From Hypomesus transpacificus (Eukaryota > Chordata > Actinopteri > Osmeriformes > Osmeridae): 64,000 nt of DNA. The stretch lies in the NCBI RefSeq assembly GCF_021917145.1, contig NC_061063.1, forward strand, positions 9,015,452 through 9,079,451, written 5' to 3'. The notes beneath the pieces are model-generated. The model was given only the letters and a program-made list of their open reading frames with translations. It searched no databases and had not been told where the DNA came from. This document shows positions 1 through 23,200 of this stretch, one piece after another (the stretch's first letter is position 1; the number at the start of each line of letters is the position of its first letter). A program made the position numbers and the translations under genes.

Positions 1-1341
1 CTCCTCTCTCTCGTGCTCCCTTCCTCCCTGCCTAGACTCCATCCCTACCCCTCTCTCTCACTCTCTTACCCTCATTTCATTTCCCTCTCACACACACATA
101 CTCTTCTTTATTTCATTCCTCCGTCTACAAATGAATTTTGATGCTGCTGTGTCAATATTATGACAGTAAGACCCTGCAGCTATATTATTACCATCTCAGG
201 AAGCTCCAGCACACACTGCCCACCGCACCGCCCACTGGATCACCTCCACCTCTACATCATCCTCCCTCTCTCTCTCCATCTCTCTCACTCTCACTGTCTC
301 TCTCTCACTGTCTCTCTCTCGCTTTCTGTCTCTCCCTCGCTCTCTCTGTCTCTCCCTCCCTCTCTCTCTCCATCTCTCTCAATCTCACTGTCTCTCTCTC
401 ACTGTCTCTCCCTCGCTCTCTCTGTCTCTCCCTCGCTCTCTCCGTCTCTCCCTCGCTCTCTCTTTCCACGTTGTTACCAAGCCAACGGCCAAGTCACCCC
501 TAGCCACTGTTAGGACTCAATAGGGGCCATAAAGCAGGGCCGCAAACTTCTGTCGGTTTTACCGAAGCAATTTAGCCTTGCTCAAGGGCACAGCTGTAAT
601 ATCTCTTTCAGCCGCCTCTGTCTCTCCCTATGGGGGCCAATTGTCCCTCCCCCCCACCCGCCTTCCCTCCACCCCCCCCACCCCCATCCCTCCTCCCATA
701 TTCGCCTTTCCTTAGAAGCAACAGGGGAAATTGGGGCCATTTAAGTGTCGAGCGTGAGTGACCGCTCTGTTTGAGGCTTGGAGGAACTGGCCTGTTCTGA
801 CTGATTGCTGATTCAGTGGTCGGGTCGTGTGTGTTAGATCTGATCTTTCTGGGGAGCTTTATTAGGTTCAATGGTGGCCCGATTGAAGTAGAGGTCTATT
901 TAGGTGGCTTTATGGACCATGGAGTTTGTCTGGTAATAAAAAATGATGAGTCATGCTGTACACGAAGCCCATTTCACTATGTCATCTAAGTAACGTTTTC
1001 TTGTTATAATTGCTTTCATCTGCCGTTTCTGGGGAACACAAACTAGCTCGGTGATTCACAGTCAACGTTTTATTGTATTGACAAGACTTATTTTGTGTCT
1101 GGGTCGGGGAGTTCTGGATCAACAACGATTCTGGAGTGACTGATGACTCATTCATCTCTGACTGGGTTTCTATTAGAATTTACTTTTTCGTTCTTCGGTT
1201 TGATGAAAAGACTTCTGTTCTCGAGTTCTTTTTGCTTCAGTTCCCAAATAAAAGTCTTAAAAAAAAAAAAAAAGACTCAAACAACTGGGCTTTCTCGCTC
1301 TTTCTCACTGACTCTCTCTCTCTCCATCCCTCTGTTTCCAG
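1..1341 (+). other. ext1 intron (5' end outside the window)
   Basis: This stretch is non-coding intron ending at the acceptor before the 1342 exon. It holds a degenerate TC-rich tract (246-470), C-rich runs (about 645-690) and an A13 run near 1259-1273. I see no exon in it. The TC tract gives spurious long Leu/Ser-rich reading frames. Confidence 0.8.
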
Positions 1342-9948
<8,607 letters not shown>

Positions 9949-12900
9949 CAGGCCTTGCGCCCCCTGCAGGAGGGGCGGGGGGAGGGGCAGAGGGGGAGGG
10001 GAGAGACTCAGTGGAGAGCCGGAGGAGGAGGTCCCCGGCAAGACAGTCAGCCACCCAGTTAGGGGGCACTTGACCTCTCTGTCTTCCACTTAGCACATTG
10101 CCAATGACCACAGCACCAGGACTTGAAAATAATTAAGCGCCGGTGTCTGGAGAACCACACACACACACACTTATACACACACAAACTATAGAACGACATA
10201 AACATTCAGTCCTCTGGAACAGACAAATATACACTACTGACATTGAGACTCTTGGATAAAATATTTTTTGTATGAATGCCACAAAACAAAGTGAGTGTCC
10301 TGCGATCTCAGCACACGTGCAGGAAGGTATATGACCCAAACCCAAAACCCCGCCCATCGGTTTGGTAACTATGACAATGCAACACCCTAACCCACCCTCC
10401 CACCCCTTTCTACCTAATCAGAACCTCTTAGAACTGCATCATGACACCTGACACACCCATTCAGGGTCCATTCAGCCATGGACCCTTGGGAAACCCTGTT
10501 CTTTTTTTCTGGACGCTTTTTCTCATGCGTGTTCAACTGCTTATTGCCTTTCAATCAAAACATTTCTATTTCAAATTTTCTCTGTAATTTGGATGTTGTG
10601 AACTTTCTCTGTGTGATTGTTATTTTCTGAAAGAGAGGTTAACTAACTGCCGTTCGAAGAAAGAAAAGGAAAAAACTTCTAGCCTTGAGAAAAGGCCTTC
10701 CCCAATAGTAGTATCATATTTGAATCCGTCTCTTGAGCGTCTACCACTGACACAACTGGGAAAATATGATATGCTTCAATGATGGTAAAAAAAAAAAGCA
10801 GTTTTCCTTTTCTCCTTCTCTTTTCTTTTTCTCCTCTGACTCCAGCGGAACTCCCTGCCTTCTGAACTAAACTCCTTTACCCGTTTACTCCCAGTGTTGC
10901 TCAGAGCAACGCTACGGCAGGAATCAAAATGTAGGCCTCTAAACAGGTCTTACCCCGTCTGCACCTTGTCACGAGATATTCCTTTATTTTTATTTCCGAA
11001 ATGCGTCAGTGCCACGTTCCAGAAGGTGACAATAGGGACTTAATTGCCTTTTTAAATTGCTTTTTGCACATTCACCCCTCGCCACCTAACTCTCCCCTCC
11101 CTTAAGTCAATTTGGTACCATTAGATGTGGGGGGAAAAAATACCCTTCTATAATTTTCTAGTCATTACTATAGAGACGGTCCCCTCACTACTTCACAATA
11201 ACATTGTTCATTGTTGATTTGTGTTCAATTAGATGGGGCTATTTCCTTTTTAAAGTGCTGGCTTTCCGAAGGGAACAGGCCAGATGAAAACATATTTACC
11301 TTTAAAGGTTGTCTGCTGGATACGATGACCCTTCACCTTATCGTATCACTAGCTAATGCTAACCTTGAGAAGACCGCTAGTCCTCCGTCCACCTAGTATT
11401 GTCTTAGTAATGACTACAACCACCCTGTTGCCATCGCCTAGGCTACATTGTTCCCCATCTACTCACGATTCAGCGTAATAACATACATTTGCCACCAGCC
11501 ACAAACGATCACAAGCACACAGTGGTTCAATTGGAAAATATAGCATAGCTATTATATTTTTTTCTAGGGCAACGACTTGGAGAGATTGTTGATTGCGGTC
11601 ATTAAGACTTCATTGCCTCAACCCATTCTGCCAGCCAGTCAGTAAGTCTACTCAAACAGGTACTTGAATGTGATAAGACTTGAAGGAGTGTGATGCTTTT
11701 TTTTGTGGCCTTTATTGTGAAGGTGTGCCAGACAAGAGTCTGCTCTATGAATCTTCTCTGGGTTCTTCCTGAATAGGTTTTCTCTTCTTTCTTTTTTATG
11801 CTGTCATATCATGATGCAATCTGCAGAGGTCAACATTTTAATGACTGCTGTTTATATACAAAGTACAATCCACTGCCAATTACTTAATTGTCAATAGACT
11901 TTGTTGTTTCACTGATCTCTGTCATGCTATCCTTCAACCATAATATCATTTCATACATAATCATATCACAATACTTACTACAACATTATTACTACAAAGT
12001 ACATTTCAAAGCTGGTTTCATGTTGGTTATATTGTCGTCGTTTTTCTCCTTCGTTCTCTGCAACATGTTTGCATATTGTGTTTGTATTTACTCAGTGGCT
12101 TATCCGCAACACAAGTTTATTTTGTCTGATTTGATTCTGGCCAAGAGAGATTTGTTGTATTTTGTGCGGCGTGACAGAAAGCCGTGTGTCACTTGGTAGG
12201 AAGCCGTTTAAACTTAAGGTTAATGCAAAATGATTTCCCGTCTGAAGTTCAGTAAACTGTCTTTAAAATTGATTTTGAGCCATTTATATCTACGTTTGTT
12301 TGAATTGTTTGGACATTGCAAGAGAGGAAGACAAGTCTAGGAACCCTTAAGACGAGTGCAGGAAAAAACTAAAGACATTTCACTGTATTTAAACATTATT
12401 TATTTTCACATACAAACAAAACCAGACAGTGTAACAGGCTATATGGGGTGAGGTGAGAGGACAGAAAAACAAACATCTAATAGCGGGTGGAAGTCAGAGA
12501 TAAACAAAAATCCTGTTCATTTTGAATGCAACTTTGTATGCCAATGTGTTTTTTTGTTAGTTTTTTTCAGTTTGTATTTCCATTAAACCATCCATCCTGC
12601 TTTTACATTCTTTCTGTAATCCACTGCCACAACAACTCACTGCCGTTATAAGAATACACTGAGTTATGATGCAATTGAATTCTGAATAGCAATGAAGAAA
12701 AAGGATGATAGCAACCAATATTGTAGAATTGGATTTGGCCGGAACGTTTTGTCTCTCTGTGTGAGAGCGGCATTGTTAAACCCCACCAAAGATTACCCTG
12801 CGCTGCCAGGGAGAGCCAAACTACAGGCAGCTGGGTCCCATCTAACTGATGGAAGTTCTTAGTATTTCTGCTGAGTACTTTTACTATGAGTTTATTTCTC

Positions 12901-13060
12901 TGTATCGCATCTCCCCGAAGAGAACAGCATGAGCTGCAATGCACCATGGGACAGATTTAGTAGCCTTTGCACCAGGTGTGAATGTTGCATATGCTTCCTG
13001 TAAAGGGATTTAGAGCCTGCTGTCTGGATAAACTAGTTATAATAAAAATTGTGACTACTG
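9949..13060 (+). other. ext1: probable ext1 3' UTR
   Basis: A long AT-rich, ORF-poor stretch follows the TGA. The first AATAAA I noticed on the plus strand is at 13041-13046. The exact cleavage site is unknown, and earlier variant signals may be used. No conserved coding segment was seen. Confidence 0.4.
13041..13046 (+). terminator. candidate poly(A) signal AATAAA for ext1
   Basis: An AATAAA hexamer lies about 3.1 kb after the ext1 stop in an otherwise open AT-rich tail. Its assignment to ext1 is inference. Confidence 0.35.
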
Positions 13061-15114
13061 TTACTAGTATTGCATTTTAAAGTGAAGGCTCTCTTTTTGG
13101 TCCACAACTCAAGTGCAGATTTTAATTGAATCTGGTGCAAATGCCTAGTAAATCTACACCTGTATGGGTTAGAATAAATAATTTAATGATTTCTGTTGGG
13201 TCAAATGATGGTAGGCTACTGTTTGCTCATGTTGCATCAGAAACCTATGCTCGACACGTTTTAGAAAGGATTAATACATGGATTCTCAAACCAGTGGTGT
13301 TCTTGCCAGAAAGTAAGCAATTCATTGTGCCTTTTTTTGATCTGGGTTCTTTTTGTGTCGTCATGGCAGCTTCACAGCTGTCAATCATTGGAGTGGTGTT
13401 GTATTGGGGTCGCTGTGACCTCGTCATTCACTGGAGCTTTACAGCCGCCACTCTCACCTGCGCCACTCGCTCTGCTCAACGGGACAGTGATGACATCACT
13501 CACTCTGCATGGCCACTCCCCCTAGGCTGATCAGTGATTGGCTGATGTGCCATGCCGGATGGCGAATCTCTTCAACAGCTGTTCTGATGCTTCCCTCCCT
13601 CTCCCTCCCTCTCTCCCTCTCTCCCTCCCTCTCTCCCTCCCTCCCTCTCCCTCTCTCTCTCCCTCCCTCTCTCCTTGTAATTAACAAATGACTTTTATAG
13701 AAGTAATAAATAAAATAGAAAAATGCCAATTTTGTAAGGATGATTTATAATAATAAAAAAATAAATTCATATTTGACGATAACAATCTCTGCCTGTTCTC
13801 AGATTCTACACTTATAAACATCAGCCATTAATGCATATTCTGCATGCACAAACATACATACACTACATCACAATGTACATTCAGTTCACATAAAAAGTGA
13901 GAGGTTTCTAATAAATATATTATCATAAGAGAGTGCATCAGGCACCAAGAAGGGAGAACATACGTTTTATTTTCAACCTTTTTATTTTTCCAGAAACAGA
14001 TTGCCATATCACCAGACAAATCAAGGCAAGTGATCTTCCACTTCTGGGGCATAAGAATCAACTCCATGTACGTTATGAGGACAATACAAACATTCAACAA
14101 CCCAATCACAGCGTTTTACCACTGAAAAGAAGTGATGAGCCAATATGGTGACCACTGCTTTGTCCTCTCTGAGATTGTCTGCTTTCCGGCTCCGTTCCGC
14201 ACCGACATGTCCCCCAGGACTATCGCCTCATAACAAAACTTGGATGTGACCCTAGCCAGGCTCTCAATAATTCATTGCGCTACAATCTTAAACCCACATC
14301 CATATTCATATCTTGGACTGGAACGCCCAGTGTCTCTCCACTGCTATCCTTTCTGTCTCTCTCTGCCTCTCCCCTTTAATGTTGCATTCTTCCATCTCTT
14401 CTACTCATTGACCAAAAAAGGATTTTGAAAGCCTGGGGACAAACCCCGAGCCCCCTTCAAGTGTTTCCTGCACTCTGCTGTGCCCATGAAAAGACTTGGC
14501 CCAAAATCACAGTAGGATTTACAGCTTGACAGAGTGACCGGAGTTGACAAGACGCTGTGATGAGTGGCAAGGTCCAGTCAGCTCAGTCCGTCACTCTCGC
14601 CACAACAATGAGGAAACAACAGCAGGAGACAAAATACAATGAAATGTGAAATTAAACGTTGGGAATTTTTTTTTTTTAACTACAGTTTTGTAAACAAATT
14701 AAAGCCCTCCAAAAATGTATGGAGTATACTCTATTAAAATGATATAATTAAATAATATCTATAAAAGTATTTCCGTGTGTTTATACACCAGCACATGGAC
14801 GTGGTACCTTTACTAAATGGTATGTATCTAAACTTTGGATGCGATTTACACTAGAGTGTGGTTTTGCACATACTGTAATATGCATCTACTGTATAGTATG
14901 ACAGTCCATTAAACCCATGGATACTTCCATACCTGACAGCAACCTCTTTGCCCTTCTCTCTCCTCCATCCTCTCCGAGGGCAGTGATATTGCGAAGGCCC
15001 GCCTTTCTAAAGTGCAGTCTCAGCCACCGAGGGACCCTGTCATATCTTCAGTTATTAACCATGCCTATCAGTCTGTCTAGCGTGTGTGTGTGTGTGTGTG
15101 TGTGTGTGCACTGT
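13061..15114. other. convergent intergenic region ext1/med30, including med30 3' UTR
   Basis: No coding exon was seen. A (CCCT)n-type pyrimidine tract occupies 13590-13672. Minus-strand AATAAA hexamers (reading TTTATT on plus) occur at 13966-13971 and just after, and could end med30. The two transcripts may meet or overlap here. Confidence 0.4.
15081..15109. repeat. (GT)n microsatellite in med30 3' UTR
   Basis: The GT run begins six bases beyond the med30 stop codon, so it is transcribed as (CA)n in the mRNA. Confidence 0.85.
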
Positions 15115-18100
15115 TCAGCTCCTCACGGCCAGCATGGAGTTGACCTCCCAGATGAGGTTCCGGAGTTGATCCATTATCTGTTTCAGCTGTTGGTTCTTCT
15201 GTTTTAGCTTCTGCAACAGAGGAACAAGACGTCACATTAGGACCAATCAGGCCGACACTCACCAATGGACACACACACACACATTTAAACACGCGCACAC
15301 AAGGAAACGTCGAATTGGATCAACAGTGCAGGCGATAAGATTCCTCGGGAAGACCAGGCCCCTGGTCTGAAACGCATCGCTAGCTAGCCTCAAGGGGGTT
15401 TGAATCTCTGAATCAACACACCGAGACCTGGGGCTCCAAGATCAGGCCCCAGACCAACAGAGCACACTTGGGCGTCAATCACGATCGGTTTCCCGGCAGA
15501 TTACCTGTGAACACAACCTCCACGTCTCAAAGTCAACAGCTGAGATTTGCTTGAATGTCTAGCTGCTGTGGTTTGCGCGCAAACAAATAACGTCTTCTCC
15601 CCAAGCAGCCTGGGTAGGCACAGCTGCTGAATGGGCCCCCTCAACAGGAAGTGGCATCGCCGCTCTACCGACGGGGGCATGGGAGTAAGCTCTGTGTCTT
15701 AGTGGTGAGGTGGAGAAATGCAGCCGTGGAAAACTGTAGCGGAGAGAGGGAGAGGTAGAGAAAGTGAAGTGGGGGAGAGAGGGGTGGAGACAGTGAAATA
15801 TGGAGAGGGAGAGGGGATTGAGATAGTGAAACAGTTTAAAACAGAAAGAGAGGCAGGTGGAGAAAGCTGGAGAGGGAACAGCAGACAGAGCTAGGGCGAG
15901 AGACAGGTAAAGAGAACTGGAGAGAGGGAAAGCCAGAGCTAGGGCGAGAGACAGATAAAGAGAACTAGAGAGAGGGAAAGACAGAGCTAGGCCGAGAGAC
16001 AGGTAAAGAGAACTAGAGAGAGGGAAAGCCAGAGGTAGAGTGAGAGGAGCCAGAGTTCACTCAGGAGTTACAGTATATCTGCAGTGCAGTGAAATCTATT
16101 AAGATTAAATCCATCTCGCTCTCTCAGTAACACTGCTTTAGCCATGACTAATTACCAGTCGTTTTGGCAGCGCAGATAACACCTTCAGCAATCGATTTCA
16201 CACAGCCCTCTTAATATAAACTATTTAGCTGATTGTCCTTGAAGATATGCTGGAGTAGAACATTTCGAACAGCTCCAAGGTGTCTCTTGGGAATCTCCCC
16301 CCCCCCCCGCACCACTCGCTCTGCCTTTCACTGCTCTCTCTACCTTGCTATCTCTGACTTGCTCTCTCTGTTTCTCTGTCTATCTACAGGGTGCAACTCA
16401 TCATTCTAAGTACGAACTTGAAACAGCGGCATCACTCATCTTGTTTGTGTGAGCCGTCTGACAGTGTTTCCAATTCAATCACAGATACGTAATGAAACCT
16501 ATTACAATCTGGCGCGATTGTGTGCAATATATTGCGCACCTTCTGACAGAAACCGATTTGTACAGAAGACAGACTGTCTAAATGAAAAGATGACCCAGAA
16601 CTGCTATTTAAAGCCGTCAATGCAGTACTATTCTGTCACGTTAGGTAGGCCAACAGTAGCCATACGTGGGGTGCGGTGTTTACTATTATGGACACGTGAG
16701 AAAGGGGGGAGAGATGGAGAGGAGAGAGAGGAGAGAGAGGAGAGCCAGGGAGTGGAGTATGGCTCAGACCAGGGGCCCTCATCCATCACCCTGCTGATAG
16801 GAAGTGAAAGCTCTGACGGCCCTGACTGGTCGTCCAGAGAGAGAGAAAGAGAGAGAGAGAGAGAGTGGGAGAGAGAGAGAGAGTGGGAGAGAGAGAGTGG
16901 GAGAGAGAGAGAGCTTCCCCTTCTTCTCCTCGCTGACAGCCATGCCTGAGCGCCACGCTCCAACTCTCACTGTCTTTCTAACACACACACACACACACAC
17001 ACACAAACAATCTCCTACCCCCCCCACCCCCCCCCCCGCCTCCCTCTCCTCAGGGATCCTGACGTTGCGCTCTCTCATTTCCTCGCCTGCCAGTCAACGT
17101 CGGCGCCAGGCAATAATGTTTTGATACCGTTTTCATCTCCCGTCGCTGCCCCGGCCGCCGCTGCCGCGCTGTGCCGACCCAGACAGGGTGGCCAGTCAAC
17201 AAGTCAGGGAAGTAAACATGGCGACGGGGCGCCTGCCGGCGGCAGAGACAACACAGGTGCTGGTGGGAGGGAAGGGGGGGGGGGCACCCTGCCTTGGACC
17301 GCTTACTGGAGATTGGGGGGGAGGGGGGGGGGGGGGGAATCTACCCGATGCGGCATGTCAAAGCGAGCTGACAAGTTTGTGGGTACTGAATGTGTGTGTG
17401 GGTGTGTGTGTGTGGGGGGGGGGAGGGAAGGGAGTGGTCCACACACTATTATCTTGCTCTTTCCCTTAAAAGCCAGCTGCCGTATGAGTAGGGAACAAGA
17501 TGAAAGTGTGTGTGTGTGTGTGTGAGGGAGGGGGTACTGCGAGGGGCAGGGTGTGTGTGAAGGTGAGGTGACGAGAGATGCCAAACCTGAGGGATAGAGC
17601 CTTCTCTCAGGTGCTTTCATGGCACACCTGGGGAGAGAGAGAGGACCGAGGGAGCCGGCTAGCCTGGGCACATTTTGGAGTCGTTGAGGGAACCGCAAAA
17701 TCCGGTTAGATACGTCCTCCCACTCTCCTGCATACTGTCATACTGGAGGGAGGGAGGGGGGCGGGGGGGGGGGAGGGAGGGAGGGGCAAGAGAGATTTTG
17801 AAAGAGTGAGAAAGGGAGAGTGAGGTATATAGAAAGAAAGATTGAGAGAGTGAAGAAAGAAAGACGGAGAAAAAGAGAGATGAGGAGGGTGGGAAAGAGA
17901 GGCCCATTACTCATTAATGCCCCTTGCTTTTATCCTGACAGCTTCCATCATCTGCTCTCCCTCTTTCTCTCTCTCGCTCGCTCTCTCTCTGTTGCATCAA
18001 CTTAAAAGAGTTCCTCTCAAGTCGGGTCTGAGTGTTAAAGGAGATGAGACAAAGGGCTCGTGCATATCTAAGGCACAGTTACACTTACAGGAGGTTTTGT

Positions 18101-19315
18101 CATTAGCAAAGCCTTTCAAAAAACAACAAGGGGAAGGCGGAACGCTTTGATATCCAAAATGTCGTCACTTTTACGTCGAGATGGAACAAGGACTGAAAGT
18201 CAGAGCTGAGGCTTTCCTCTCTCTCTCCTTCTCTCGCTCTCCTTTTACTTCTCTCTACCACTATTTCTTATTAATGCCCTGCCATCTATCTCTCTATCTA
18301 TCTCTCTGTCTCTCCTTGGAATCCTTTACTTTGTGTGTATTCTCTCTAGGGACTTCTGATCAATGGACAGTAATCCATAATAGGGAGGGCACCCAGAATC
18401 AGAAAGCTGTATCAGATGATTTATCTGAAACATTTTATTAAAATGTTGGTTCTGTTGGACCTGCTAAAGCCCTGGTGTCTCTCTCTGATGAGCGACAGAG
18501 AGAACTGAAGACCCCCCACGCTCACGCTCTAGTCAGCTAGAGCTAGTCATCACTGTGGACCACATCATCCTACCACTCGGCCAACACAGTTGTGATATTG
18601 ACAGTTGAAGGGTTCTTTCTGTCTGAGATTTTCTTTGCTAACTGCTATTTATCTTTTCACACAGACGGCAGCTTGTCATCCGATGTACTGGTCACATCTG
18701 TGAGGAGATCTGTGTCGCAGTAACCATCTATCATCTTTGGAAGGCTGACAGTCTTCAACGCACAAACACCAGAAGCAGCAACAGCCTGCGCACACTGCGA
18801 GGAGGAGTTGATATTATTTATGAGCTAATTGATTCCGTTTCTGTTTATCCATCCTAATCTCCTGTGTTTGAATCATCAAATGTGGAAAAGCGGATCTTGT
18901 AATGATATTACGACATCAGTAGATGAGGCGAGAGAGAGGCAGAGATTGATCCGTTTGATCCGTTTACGTGTTTCATGCGGAAATATTTGTTGACGAGCAG
19001 CTTCTTAGTTTAGTCCCGCCTTCCTTTTTTTTCCGAGCGGGATTTCACCAGATCACGGTGGGATGGGGATGTTTGGGGCAAGGGTAGGGGCCAAGTTAAA
19101 AGTTGCAAGCAAAATGAGAATGGCGCGCCGTGCTAAAATGTGCCTTCACTCAGGATTCGGCGGAGGCTAATCCTCCCTGTCGCTGGCGACTCAAATCGCT
19201 GCTTTCACTCCCCGGGATCTGGCTGGGAATTACAAGTGTAAGTGTCTGTGAGTGAGGCGAGGGGATTAGGTAGAGGACGGGGGAGAGGGGAAAATGGGGG
19301 ATGAAAGAGGAGCGC

Positions 19316-19396
<81 letters not shown>

Positions 19397-20213
19397 GGGG
19401 AGGGAGAGAGAGAGAGAGGGGGGGGGGGAGAGAGAGAGAGAGAGGAGAGGAGGAGGCAGAAGAGAGAGGTGAGGGAGAGACTGGAAAGAAGGGAGAGGAG
19501 AGGGTTAGAATGAGGGAGAGGAGAAGAGTGGACGAGGGGGTGGAGAGGAGAGATTGAGGGGTTCGTTGGTCAGCCGTGAGTTCTTCACCACATGCGTCTG
19601 TCCACTCCAGATCAAAGTAGAAGTGCCACAACTGACAGACCTTGTCTATCACCCCCACACACAGACAACACTTCCAGACAAGTTCTAGAGTGTACTGGGC
19701 TGTGTGTAGCTCGTAGTGAGCAACAGTGAGCTGTATGTGGCCTCAGTTGTATCTACTAGCCTGCCGTAGCGGTCTTGGCTGCATGGGGCAGCACAGCCTA
19801 GAGGTCACTGTGCTGTTAAGCAGGAGTTGACAGCAGGACTCGGGAGGATGCGCACAAAGGAGTCACATTTTCTCTGACATCACTTTAATAGCCTTAATTA
19901 ACTTCATAGACTTTATAGCCTCACCCCCATCCCCACCCACGCCCACACACACACACGAAAGATTGAACAGCCAGTGTGTCCTGGCTTCAGCGTGGGTCTT
20001 CCCCGGGGGAAGCAAGCCCAAGGTTTAGGTGAGAGATAAAGCCTTCTAGTCCTGGGTGGCAGAAATACAATAGCCATGTTGTCATCCCTGCATAGACCGG
20101 CCCCTTTCAATATGTCTGCCGCACCCAGCTGGAGAGCTTGCAGTGTCAGCCGACTGGTGCAGAAAGGCTCCCATTGATTCAGGGCTTTAGGAGGAGCAGT
20201 GCAGGGGTGTGGC

Positions 20214-20245
<32 letters not shown>

Positions 20246-23200
20246 GCTGTGTGTGTGTATTCTCCTTTCCCTCTCCCTCTCCCCTCTCTCTCCCTGTCCA
20301 TCTTTCCCCAGCACTTGACTCTTTGCCAGGTAGCAGTATTGATTAGGCGTTCCTTTGTGATTTTGTTCCCAGTGATTATAGATGAGGGTGCAGGCAGGTT
20401 GAGCAGCTTCTCCACGCCTCCTCTCTTAATGCCCTCGCCCGCGTCCAATACGCTCGGCTGCCCCTGGTGACTGTTTAGACCACAGAGAAATGATGACCAC
20501 TTTGTCCAAACTTAAGCACTAAAGGGCTCTTTGGACCGCCTTCACCGGGGAACACTTAACATCTGCCTCAACGTGTGCTTAGCGTGTCGACCCTCCGCAT
20601 TGAACCGCTATCGAGCGATTCGCTTATTACCTCACGGGGGGTCAAATAAAAGTCGTTTTATTTTTTGAAGCACGTGGCTTGGTTCCAGAGTTAACAAGTT
20701 CACCACGAGTTTAGAAACGGTGTTTAGGCGTTAAGCTGGAGTGACTGTTGATGAGGGTGGCGGTAGTTGACTGATAAGATGTGAGGGGGGGGGGGGTTTG
20801 GAGGGTGGCAGCAGGGGAATTCATAAACAGCAACTAAATGAGCAGACCATGAGGAAAGCAGCAGTCCACTAGTGGGGGGGGGGGGGGGGGAGGAGGATTA
20901 CCATGAAAGCCAAACAGAGAGAGAGAGAAATCTGTAGCTCACTGCATGCACACTGTAGGTTGGACATAAAGCCTATAGATGTCAGGGAAGGAACCCAGAT
21001 AAGGTGTGTCTTGGATTACAGCCAAGGGCATACATTATGTGTTTGTTTTGGACTACATTTGGACCACTGATGTTTACAAAGAGTTTACAGTTTAATGACT
21101 AGCAGTGGGTCCACTGGCTGTGGGCTAAGCTGGATAACTGAGGCAAGAAAATCTAGAGAAAAGAGGCTTAGTGTTTAGGGTGTAGGGTATACAGCATGTA
21201 CTAGGCAGCATATGATCATGGTATAGTTTACCGTGCAGTTGTTTGTCTGGCAGGTGCCCATAAGGAAGGGGAGCAGTGAGCTTTCATCTCCCCCCTGGGC
21301 TGTCAGAGGCTTACAGCATCTGGCCCCGCCCCGCCATGCCCCACCCCACCCCGCTCCATCCCAACGCTCCCCATCCACCCCACAGTGGGAACAGGGGGCG
21401 TCAGGCAGATATCTGGGCAGATGAAAGCGGGAGAGCGTAAATCCACTTGAAAGTATCTGCCAGGCTCGAGCTGTTATTTAGAGAGCGGGGGAGCGGGGGA
21501 GGGATAGAGAGAGCGAGGGGGTTAGAGGGAGGGGGGGTGCGGTGGATGCAGGGTTGGCGAGAGTGGCAAAGTGTCACTTTTGTTTTGTTGGAACATCTCT
21601 TGGAAGGACTTGATTTCCCCCTTCAGACGTCTGGCAGGGAAGCGCCGTGCTCTGGGTTCACACACAGGTGCCGCTCTGAGGATGCTTTGAACACATCCAG
21701 GGATAGCATCCTCCAGTACACTGACAACAGACCCAGGCCTGTGGAACAAAATGCAGCCAAACCTCCATATAGTAAACAAACCCAACGTGATGAGAGGGGC
21801 TTGACGCAAAAAAGAGAAGAAAAATTATAATCATACTCTAATTGGTTATATAGCTCTTAGATGCTTCAAAAACAAATGAATGAAAATCACCTTGGTTTAT
21901 TTGCTAAAGTAAGTATTAAGTACTACAAACCACTGGGGGGGGGGGGGGGGGGGGGGGGACGCTCTGGATTCCAGAAAACAGCCTCCTCATCTGCGAGACA
22001 GGCGCTTTTCCCCTCTGACCTTGTGTCCACCAATTAAAAGCCCCTGGCCAACAGAAGGGTCTAATGGTCTACATGGGAGGCTGCTAATAACCAGCAGACT
22101 GGGTGCCTGCTGCAGACAGCCTACTGATGCGGGAGGGAGGGAGGGAGGGTCTTTCTAGTGGTTACCACCTCTTCTCTCTCAGTCACATTCCAGTTCAGGG
22201 TGATGTTTGTTTATCATCAGGCCCCGGCAGATACACAGCCCGCTCTTCAGACAACAAGAACCACCAATGCCACTGGAATTCATTATACACCCCTGCCAGC
22301 CAGACAAATAGTCTGCCAGTTAAACAGCCAGCCAGTCAAAACAACCAGCCATTCGTGGTGCCGGAGAGAAAAGGGAAAAGAAGGGGGGAGAAAGAGGCGT
22401 CCTGTTTGAAATTACAAACATGTTTTGCTTTTAATTTCTCACTTTCTCATTTGAATAAAGAGGACAGACGCGGTAATTAACAGGGTATTAGAAAAGCAAG
22501 AGAGTGCGCGCTAGAACGAGGGATAGAGAGAGGGGGAGCGAAAGAGAGAGGCGCTGTGGAGAATTAATAACAGGCCAGATCTCTCCAAGGCCCCCTTAAT
22601 GGGCTGTGACAGGAATTTATTCACACTTACGCTGGTATTAAATCAAACCGGGGCCGAGTGGTGATGGCAGCAGCCAGTGGAGGGGCATGGGGGTCTCCCC
22701 TCTCATAGGGGGGTGGACAGAGCGATGGAGGGAGAAAGGGAGCGAGGGACGGAAGGAAGGAAGGAAGGGAGAGAGGGGACGGGGGGATGGAAGCGAGCGA
22801 TGGAAGGAAAGGAGCCGGAGTGGGAGGGAGGGACATGGAGGACACAGGAGGAGAAGGGTCCAGTGAGACACTGGGGGGACGCGGGTCATCAGCAACGTCT
22901 AAGGGAATAGATCGGAATGTGAGGGTGAATGGAGTTCTGAGCAAACAGCTATTCATATTTCCCAGATGGAAGATTTATCAAGGAAGAAGAGAAAAGTGAA
23001 TCATCATCTTTCTATTCTGGAAAACGCACACTGACTCAGTCAGTCGGTTAGCCAGTCAGGCAGCCAACCAGTTAGTCAGTCAGGCAGCCAGCCAGTCAAG
23101 CAGCCTGTAGCCCAGTCGGGCTGTCAGTCGAGCAAACCAGCCAGCCAACCAGTGTCCTCTCTGGACGAGACCGACAAGCAGAAGGCTTTCAACGGTCATA

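Noticed and set aside
138..513. Two Leu/Ser-rich ORFs
   Set aside because: They are translations of a degenerate TC tract in an ext1 intron, with no start context or family features.
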